This document shows positions 7,287-14,037 of a stretch of 21,672 nt of DNA, piece after piece. The number at the start of each line of letters is the position of its first letter. Position 1 is the stretch's first letter. The stretch is from positions 1 to 21,672 of the forward strand of contig PJAB01000720.1 in NCBI GenBank assembly GCA_002887195.1, written 5' to 3'. A program made the position numbers and the translations under genes. The stretch is from Chrysochromulina parva (taxonomy: Eukaryota; Haptophyta; Prymnesiales; Chrysochromulinaceae). A model generated the notes under the pieces. That model did no database searches. It had not been told where the DNA came from and saw only the letters and a list, made by a program, of their open reading frames with translations.

Positions 7287-10200
7287 ATGTGGGCAGCCAA
7301 TGGCAAAGGCGGCAAGGGCGGCGGCGGTAGCAAGGGCGGCGGCGGCAAGGGCGGCGGCGGCGGTAAGGGCGGCGGCAAGGGCGGCGGCGGCTGGCCGGGT
7401 GGCAAGGGCGGCGGCAAGGGCGGCGGCAAGGGCGGCGGCAAGGGCGCAGCCGAGGCACCGCGCGTGATGACTTGGAAGCGCCAGAAGGTGGACGACAAGG
7501 ACGCGCTGCCTGTGCTCAAGCACAAGAAGGAGGTGCTCGACGCGCTCGCAGAGCATGGCGTGGTCGTCGTCTCGGGCGACACCGGCTGCGGCAAGTCGAC
7601 GCAGGTTCCGCAGTTCCTGCTCGATTCAGACCCGAAAGCCAAGATCGTGGTGACGCAGCCGCGGCGGCTGGCGGCGCGCGCCCTCGCGGAGCGCGTCACC
7701 GCGGAGCGCGGCTCCGTCATCGGTCGTACCATCGGCTACGCGGTCTCGCGCGACAAGGCGACCACGCTCGGCACGACACGCTGCACGTTCGTGACCGTCG
7801 GCCTATTGCTGCAGCTGCTCGTGTTCCGGCCGGCGGACGTGTTCAACGCGTACACGCACATCATCGTCGACGAGGCGCACGAGCGCGACGTTGACCTCGA
7901 CCTGCTGCTCCTGCTGCTGCGGCGGGCGCTGCGCCGGCAGGCCTCGGGGCGCGATCCGCACGCGGCTGTCGACGCCAAGGAGGTGAGCGAGGGAGCCTCG
8001 GATGAAGGCATCAGCACCGCGCCACTGCGGCGCATCGCTGTGGTCATCATGAGCGCCACCATCGACGCGCATGCCTTTTCGCGCTACTTTGCAGGCACCT
8101 CGCTCAACTGCTTGCCAGATCGGCTGCGCGGGAACAACGAGTTGAGCGCAGCGGCGGCGTCGGTGGCATGCGCGGCGTCGGCTGCGGCGACCGTCGGAAG
8201 CGGTGGCATGTCCGCCGCGTCCGCCATGGACGCTGGCGCGCTCGACGAGATGTTTCCCGACGACGCCGACGACGCCGAAGCGGAGGAGGCGGCCGAGACG
8301 GCAGAGGACGCCGACGAGTGGGGCAAGGATGCCGTGGACGACGAACCTCTGGTGGCTGTCGGCGGCAAGCGCAAGGCCCGCGACGAAGCACCGCCCGTCG
8401 CCTCCTCCTCGTCGTCCGTGCCGTCGCAGTCGGTGCCCGTCGTGCGCGTGGGCGCTCGCTGCCACCCGGTGGCATGCTACCATCTCGAGCAGCTGCAGGC
8501 CGCGTTCAATCCGCACGGCGCGCCGAGCGTTGTGGTAGACAGCACGCCTAACCAGGCCAAGTTCCACCCTTCCCTGATCCCGTTCCTAGAGTACCTGCTC
8601 GTCCAGGCGGTTTCGGAGCAGCTGCTGCCGCTGCTGCCGGAAGTCGATCCACGCGTGAGTGCGGCCGGCGCGGTGCTCATCTTCCTTCCCGGGTACACCG
8701 AGATCTATGAGACACTCAAGGCGCTCGAGCGATCCGAGGCGCTGCGCCGTCTCGGGCACAGGCTGCTGCTGTTGCCCCTCCATTCGCTGCAGGATGCGAC
8801 TGAGCAGCACGCCGTTCTCCAGAAGCCGCCGCCGGGCACGCGCAAGGTCATCCTCGCGACCAACCTGGCCGAGAGCTCCATCACCGTGCCCGACGTATCG
8901 ATCGTCATTGACCTCGGCCTCGAGAAGCTGCCGTACTACGACGCGCGCGCCAACACGGACACGCTGCTGCTCCGGCGCTGTGCACGCGCCTCGGCCTCGC
9001 AGCGAGCGGGCCGTGCGGGTCGCGTGGCGCCCGGCGTGTGTCTGCGGCTGTACCCGTCATCCTTCATGCGCGACGAGAGCCTCATGCCCGCGTACACCCC
9101 GGCCGAGATGCAGCGCACCTCGCTCCTGAACCTGCTGCTCAAGGTGAAGATGATCGACCCATCCGCGCCGCCCGCCGAGCTGCTTCAAGAGGCGATCCAG
9201 CCACCCTCATACGCAGCCATGCACGCAGCTATCGTGCAATTGCTCGCGCTGGGCGCGCTGAGCGGCACACCAGACAAGGCGGTCACTACGCCATGTGGCC
9301 AGCTGCTCGCGTCGCTGCCCGTCTCGGTGCCTCTCGGCCGGCTGCTCTTACTCGGCGAGGCGCTCGGGCTGCTGCGGGAGGCGTCAGTGCTTGCTGCCTC
9401 ACTGTCGCTGCCCGACCCATTCTTGCAGCCGTTCACCAAGGGCGATGCCGCCGCCAAGGGCGACGCCAAGGGCGACGAGGCGGCAGCGGGCGCGGGCGGC
9501 ATAGGCGCCGCCGATCTCGCTGCGTACGAAGAGGAAGCCAAGACGGCGCGTGAAGACGTCTCCTTCTTCAAGCCGCGCCTCGCGCACTTCACCGCCGCCG
9601 GCCGCTCCGAACCGCTCACCACACTCCGATTGTTTGAGGCCTGGCAGCGTACTCTGTCGGACGAAGGGGCGCCGAAGGCGGCGCAGTACGCGCACTCGCA
9701 GCACGCGAGCTATAAGCGGCTCGCCGAGCTCGAGGCTTTGAGCCGTGAACTCATCCAGCGCATCCGGCAGCAGCGCGTCGAGTTCGACTTGACGCTCCCC
9801 CCTGCCGGGTTCACGCTCACGGCCACCTCGACTGCCGCAGCCGCGGCCCAAGGCGACCCGGCCGCGAGCGCCGCCGCTGCGGTGGCGGCTGCCGCGGGCG
9901 GAGTCGAGATGACGCGTGATCTGCTGCTGCACGCGCTGCTCGTGGCCGCCTTCTCCCCCAACTTTGCGTCGGGCAAGGCGCACGCCCCAGCCAAGGTGCT
10001 CGACGAGCTCGCGCGCCATCGGCTGGAGCCGAGCCGGTGCGTCTACTGCCTCGTCAAGCAGGATAGCAGCCAGGTTGGCGCACACCTGCACCAACGTCAC
10101 CTGCAGGCGGCGCTCGCGCCGTGCGGCGAGCTGACGCAGGCGATCATCTCGAAGAGCCGTGGCGCGGGGGGTGCCAACGGCGCGCCCTCGCTGCAGACGT

Positions 10201-11273
10201 CGGTCACGCTCGCCTTTGGCACGAGTGCCTCGGCGGTGCTCGCACTTCGCATGGCGGGGCTGCGTGGCTCGCTGCCCGTGCTCCTCACGAATGAGTCGCA
10301 GAGCGTCGTCGGGCTCGCAAAGCTGATTGCTCCCCAGTACGCGTGCCGCCTCTCGTTCATGAAACGCATCCCGGCCGACCCCAACGCATCGCGCCACCTG
10401 CCCTCTGGCAAATCTGCCGCGGCTGCGCCGACGAGCAGCAGCAGCAGCATCCTGAGCGGCGCGAGCGCAGGCGCTCGCGCTCGCGGCGGCGGGGCAGCGG
10501 GCGGCGAGGCGGTGGGCAGCGAGGCGGTGGTGGTGGATCAGAATTGGCACTCGGCGGCCTCTGTGCTCTCTGACGATCGTCCGGACGGCGGGCGCCGGTA
10601 CCTGGTCGCGGCAGCATGGTCGCGCGCGGGAGGCGGCCCTCCCTCATCGACCGCCGGGCCGAGTGGCCCGGCCGAGGCCACCGCCACGTCCGCGGGCCTC
10701 GTGTCGCAAAGCAAGCTCGTGGCGCACTCGGCGACGCTGCTGCCGGCACGTCCCAAGGGAGCAGCTGAGCTCATGATCGTCGCCTTCTCGCGCCACGTCA
10801 TCCTCCGGCCCACCGAGACGGGCGACGGCGCGCTCGCCGCCTACGTGGCCGACGGCGACGTGGGCATGTGGGTGCCACTGCCCTGGCTGCTCACGCCTAG
10901 CGCGCTGGACGAGATCAACAGCCTTCGCGCGGCGCTCTCGGCTGCGCTCGGGACCACTCCAGCTGCAAGTGGAGCGAGTGCGGCCGCCCTCCAATTAGCC
11001 CTCATCAAGATGAGCGTCGCGCCCCGCCCCGAGCTCTCGGCTGCGCAGGCCGCCGCCGCCTCGGCGGATTGGATCAATGCGCCGCCGCCGCGACGGCTCG
11101 CGTCTGCACGCACGCCCGACGAGCTGCTGCCACCCCTCGCATTGGCCGCCATCGAGATCTTTGCGCCGCCCGCGGACGCGCAGGCGGCTGGCGGCGCGCC
11201 CAAGGCCAAGGAAGAGGACGAGGCGCTCTTCATGGATGATGGCGAGCATGGGGCGCTCGAGCTGCTGGGATGA
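7287..11273 (+). CDS. DEAH-box RNA helicase with Gly-Lys N-terminus and large insert
   Basis: Intronless 1328-residue SF2 helicase, expected to remodel RNA or RNPs using NTP. Motifs in order: I GDTGCGKST (97-105), Ia TQPRRLAARALA (123-134), II DEAH (195-198), III SAT (256-258), IV LIFLPGYTEI (464-473), V TNLAESSITVPDV (525-537), VI QRAGRAGR (572-579). Helicase-associated (HA2) and OB-fold-type regions follow at about 600-800 and 900-1000. Residues 1-53 are GGKGGG repeats, a likely RNA-binding or phase-separating tail. About 115 residues of acidic and Ser-rich sequence interrupt the region between motif III and the second RecA domain. The last 330 residues are family-atypical: an RRM-like stretch (about 915-1010) and an INSLRAAL motif near 1211. 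The latter recalls TDRD9/Spindle-E helicases, but no Tudor domain is recognisable. Start: the first ATG in the frame. Confidence 0.92.
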   Translation: MWAANGKGGKGGGGSKGGGGKGGGGGKGGGKGGGGWPGGKGGGKGGGKGGGKGAAEAPRVMTWKRQKVDDKDALPVLKHKKEVLDALAEHGVVVVSGDTGCGKSTQVPQFLLDSDPKAKIVVTQPRRLAARALAERVTAERGSVIGRTIGYAVSRDKATTLGTTRCTFVTVGLLLQLLVFRPADVFNAYTHIIVDEAHERDVDLDLLLLLLRRALRRQASGRDPHAAVDAKEVSEGASDEGISTAPLRRIAVVIMSATIDAHAFSRYFAGTSLNCLPDRLRGNNELSAAAASVACAASAAATVGSGGMSAASAMDAGALDEMFPDDADDAEAEEAAETAEDADEWGKDAVDDEPLVAVGGKRKARDEAPPVASSSSSVPSQSVPVVRVGARCHPVACYHLEQLQAAFNPHGAPSVVVDSTPNQAKFHPSLIPFLEYLLVQAVSEQLLPLLPEVDPRVSAAGAVLIFLPGYTEIYETLKALERSEALRRLGHRLLLLPLHSLQDATEQHAVLQKPPPGTRKVILATNLAESSITVPDVSIVIDLGLEKLPYYDARANTDTLLLRRCARASASQRAGRAGRVAPGVCLRLYPSSFMRDESLMPAYTPAEMQRTSLLNLLLKVKMIDPSAPPAELLQEAIQPPSYAAMHAAIVQLLALGALSGTPDKAVTTPCGQLLASLPVSVPLGRLLLLGEALGLLREASVLAASLSLPDPFLQPFTKGDAAAKGDAKGDEAAAGAGGIGAADLAAYEEEAKTAREDVSFFKPRLAHFTAAGRSEPLTTLRLFEAWQRTLSDEGAPKAAQYAHSQHASYKRLAELEALSRELIQRIRQQRVEFDLTLPPAGFTLTATSTAAAAAQGDPAASAAAAVAAAAGGVEMTRDLLLHALLVAAFSPNFASGKAHAPAKVLDELARHRLEPSRCVYCLVKQDSSQVGAHLHQRHLQAALAPCGELTQAIISKSRGAGGANGAPSLQTSVTLAFGTSASAVLALRMAGLRGSLPVLLTNESQSVVGLAKLIAPQYACRLSFMKRIPADPNASRHLPSGKSAAAAPTSSSSSILSGASAGARARGGGAAGGEAVGSEAVVVDQNWHSAASVLSDDRPDGGRRYLVAAAWSRAGGGPPSSTAGPSGPAEATATSAGLVSQSKLVAHSATLLPARPKGAAELMIVAFSRHVILRPTETGDGALAAYVADGDVGMWVPLPWLLTPSALDEINSLRAALSAALGTTPAASGASAAALQLALIKMSVAPRPELSAAQAAAASADWINAPPPRRLASARTPDELLPPLALAAIEIFAPPADAQAAGGAPKAKEEDEALFMDDGEHGALELLG
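7305..7447 (+). repeat. GGC-rich imperfect repeat encoding the GGKGGG tail
   Basis: Repeated ggcaagggcggc-type units encode the Gly-Lys low-complexity N-terminus of the helicase. The opposite strand consequently shows a long spurious Pro/Leu-rich frame. The tract is prone to length change by slippage, in multiples of three or six bases. Confidence 0.85.
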
Positions 11274-11579
11274 TGCATGGGGACCGGGAGAGGCAGAGAC
11301 GCAAAGCGCAACAGCAAGTAGGGAAACAGCCGAACGACGGCTCGTTCGACGGCGCGTTTGGCTCTCGCGACTTTCCACCGGCGCACGCGCGGGCACTCGC
11401 CCGTCATGGCTTGCCCGATTGCGATTTCAGCGTGTGCTAGGTAATCGTTATGATCATTGGATCTCAGGTCCTCTCTGAATGCAATCCTTTCTCCTAGTCT
11501 TAAGTCTATTAGTGGTGAGAATCGAAACAGACGATACAGCCATGCCAAGACGTAAGAGCAGGCGCGTCCGCGTTCCACG
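11274..11579. other. Convergent 3' spacer, helicase and acyltransferase genes
   Basis: 306 bp separate the two converging stop codons, so both 3' UTRs lie here and may overlap. There is no AATAAA on either strand in the expected positions. A frame runs through part of it on each strand but has no recognisable motif. Nothing else is seen. Confidence 0.5.
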
Positions 11580-13803
11580 CTAGTACTCCGCCGGCACCGG
11601 CCGCCATGGCACGACCCGAGATATGAGCGCCGCAGCGAGCGCGAAAAGATGCACCGCGTGATTGCGAAGATTGTTGGCGGGGGCCTCGACCAGGACATGG
11701 AGGAGCATCGACGCCGCATTGATCACCAACAAGCTGAGCAAATACAAGCCTGAGATGGCCAGGGGCGGTGCACGAGCGGAGCGAAGTGTGGGGTGTGAAG
11801 TGTGAGGTGTGACCAGCACGGGATGAGATGAGCAGAGCCTGCCCGTCGGGGCGTTTCGTGCGAGTTGGTTGCTCTCACCAGTGAGCTTGGAAAAGCACAA
11901 GGCGCGCGAGTCCGTCGGGTTCACTGTGAAGTAGGCATCGTACGTGGGCTGCAAGAAGATGAACTGGATCAGGTAGGCACTGTATGAGAGCCTGTATGGG
12001 CGCAATCGAACGCATCTTGAGACCATGCATGCAGGAGGCCACTGAGACGCAGCGCAGAGCTGTACCGCGTCCACACCTAAGGCCAGAGAGATTTCACGCA
12101 GGCTAATCGGCTGCTAGCCTGGGAGCAACGGGCCGTCCATACCTTGCAAACGGCACCCACACTCGCGAGCTGAGGATGCGCTTGAGGCACTGCGCCCTTC
12201 CGCGAAGCATTTCGACGATAAGCCCCGCGCAGCCCAGACCAAACCCAGCTGCGCAGCCCAAGTACAGCACGTAGTCGAGGGACTGCTTTTGATCCTCCGA
12301 GAGCCACCACCACACCGGACCGGTTCGTAGGGGCGTCTGCTCGGGGTCGCTTGCATAAAGTGGGGTCTCGTTTCCCTCGTACGCGGTGAAGAGGGCCAGC
12401 GAGAGCGAGCCAAGGTAGAAGCACCAGTGCCAGCATCTAGAGGTGAGATCGGCGTCTCGGCGCCAAACCCTGGTACGAGACGGTAGCGGCTGATGCGGCG
12501 TGCACGCCGTCTGGACTTCCGAAGGCACGAGTGGCGAGAGCTCTGATGACGGTGGCGGGCTGAGCGTGACTAGAGCGGCTGCCATCCCCGCGAGGTATGG
12601 CCCACCGCGCGTGTACATCATGGCATTCACGTACAGGCCAAACACGTCGCCGTACTGAGCATTGGCAAGGGGGTGCGCACACAAGACAGTGGGACGTGTG
12701 AGCGGTGAGAGCAGCGGGCACACGAGAAGAGAAGATCATCAGCGTCGGAAAGGAGAAGGATGAGCCGGTGAACCAGCAGCGTCGCGAGGGGAGAGGAGAG
12801 TGGGGGAGCGCACCTGGCGCCGAAGCCACCATCGGAGGAGCACAGTGCACCCGATGAGCACGGCCAGCAAGACGAGTTGTAGCCGCAAGGCCCGAGCACG
12901 CGCGCGCTCGATACAGCGCTCTCGGCGCGCCATCCAACGCTCGAGTAGCAGCAGCGTGTGCACCAAAGGCACCGAGGCGAGGTAGAATTGCCACTCCACA
13001 GCGACCGTCCAGGTGTGTAGGTCACATCCCAGCCACGCGCGGTACAGCGGATCCTTCACGTGAGGCGCCACCCAAAGGTCAAAGTAGTTGTTGAGGAAGA
13101 GCGGCACATTGAGCCACCACCAAGCGCGGCAGGTCTCACGCTGCGTCTCATCTGGCTGCAGCGGCGACACGTTATACGCAAGGAGCACAAGGTAGGCGGG
13201 TGCTAGCCGAAGGAAGCGCTTGAGCAGAAAGGCTCCATACCGAACGCCGGCATTGCACGTTCCTAAGGCTGCCCTCGACTCTGTGGATGCGATGGCATCA
13301 TCAGCGGCCTGCGTCGCGACGTTTGCGCCAACTGCAGCGGCTTTCCTCCCTTCAGGGACTAGGAGTGAGACGATGAGAAATCCGCTCAGAACGAAGAATA
13401 GGTCTACACCCATCGCGCCGGAGAAGGCAAACTGCATGTACCACTGGCCAATGAACCGGTTGTAGTTGGTCGGCCCCACGAAGAAGAACGTTGGGACGCA
13501 GAGAGCATGGTATAAGATGACCCAACTCACCGCAACCGCGCGGAGACCATCGAGGCTGTCAACATGCGTGCCGCTATGCTTGCCTTCAGTCGAGCGGCAC
13601 AAAGCTTGGCGGCAGTTGCGGTCCGGTCGGATGTGCTCACATCGGCGTCCAAGGAGCTGTAGGAGGAAGAGCAGGCCGCCCACTACAACGGTGAACAGCA
13701 CTATGAACGCGGTTGGTGCCTGTTTGACGACGGCCAGCCAACACAACACAACTGCAAGGCATCCCGCTAACACAACGCACGCTGCTAAGTCCAGAGACGG
13801 CAT
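11580..13803 (-). CDS. Acyltransferase-3 membrane protein, four exons (13803-12814, 12654-12143, 11991-11879, 11749-11580)
   Basis: Polytopic membrane enzyme that transfers acyl (often acetyl) groups to carbohydrates or lipids. Splicing gives 594 residues. Two hydrophobic segments (about 7-26 and 32-51) precede the core. Family signatures: LDGLRAVAV (84-92) with the presumed catalytic His99 (ILYHA), FFVLSGFLI (136-144), KRFLRLAPAY (195-204), HTWTVAVEWQFY (263-274), a Gly/Tyr-rich YTRGGPYLAGM in exon 2, LSYSAYLIQF in exon 3 and VEAPANNLR in exon 4. A soluble loop of about 60 residues in exon 2 is Cys/Pro-rich. All three introns preserve frame exactly (phases 0, 2 and 1). No SGNH hydrolase domain is attached, unlike many bacterial members. 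It is divergent from the HPAT-like gene through a 234-bp shared promoter. The acceptor is unknown; a secreted or surface glycan is an inference. Confidence 0.88.
11750..11878 (-). other. Acyltransferase intron 3 (129 nt, phase 1)
   Basis: Donor G|GTGAGA and acceptor atctCAG|GC join SKLTG to LYLLSLLVINAAS. The length is a multiple of three and the retained frame has no stop, so retention would insert 43 hydrophilic residues before the last membrane helix. Confidence 0.7.
11992..12142 (-). other. Acyltransferase intron 2 (151 nt, phase 2)
   Basis: Donor AG|GTATGG and acceptor catACAG|G rebuild an Arg codon and join VWVPFAR to LSYSAYLIQF, the conserved late motif of the family. Without splicing, exon 2 would run into stops shortly afterwards. 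Confidence 0.85.
12655..12813 (-). other. Acyltransferase intron 1 (159 nt, phase 0)
   Basis: Donor CAG|GTGCGC and acceptor gctCAG|TAC join LRWWLRRQ to YGDVFGLYVNAMMYTR, matching the family pattern in which a membrane helix is followed by a Y/D-containing loop and YTR. The GTGCGC donor is common in GC-rich algal genomes. Confidence 0.85.
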
Positions 13804-13850
13804 GTGACCGCCGGAAGGCGTCGGACGAAAGAGAGGTGTGAGAATTCATG

Positions 13851-13876
13851 TCAAGTCAGTCAAGTCAAGTCAAGTT
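13851..13876 (-). promoter_or_regulatory. ACTTG-repeat element facing the acyltransferase gene
   Basis: On the minus strand this reads aacttgacttgacttgactg and onwards, ending about 48 bp before the acyltransferase ATG. It is the reverse complement of the element at 13982-14001, so the two could pair as a long stem. It has the same orientation relative to its gene as the plus-strand copies have to theirs. Confidence 0.5.
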
Positions 13877-13938
13877 TTCGACTCCCGACCTCCCCAGCTG
13901 GCTTCCGGAGCAATTCCAACTGTTGTTTAAATGCAGAC

Positions 13939-14001
13939 CTGACTTAACTTGACTTGCCTAGCGAAACGCCCGTGACGGCGCGACTTGACTTGACTTTTTG
14001 G
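13939..14001 (+). promoter_or_regulatory. ACTTG-repeat elements facing the HPAT-like gene
   Basis: Two clusters, ctgacttaacttgacttgcc around 13939-13957 and gacttgacttgactttttgg at 13982-14001. The second ends 36 bp before the HPAT ATG and shares ttgacttgacttttt plus gg with the cyclin-side element at 3077-3094. Confidence 0.5.
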
Positions 14002-14037
14002 TGTGGCTTTTTTTTCACATGCCGTTTGTGTAGTTTT

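Larger units (their letters stand above)
13804..14037. promoter_or_regulatory. Compact divergent promoter, acyltransferase and HPAT-like genes
   Basis: Only 234 bp separate the two start codons. The region contains ACTTG tandem repeats in inverted arrangement: tcaagtcagtcaagtcaagtc-type units at 13851-13876, reading towards the minus-strand gene, and ACTTG units at 13940-13957 and 13982-14001, reading towards the plus-strand gene. A run of nine T lies at about 14008-14016, just before the HPAT ATG. Confidence 0.6.

Noticed and set aside
7182..7732. Minus-strand Pro/Leu-rich frames
   Set aside because: They are the complement of the GGC-rich Gly-Lys repeat, not a real protein.
9399..10550. 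383-codon minus-strand frame inside the helicase gene
   Set aside because: It is Arg/Ala-rich antisense of a GC-rich coding gene; the plus strand has unmistakable helicase motifs and continuous family structure.
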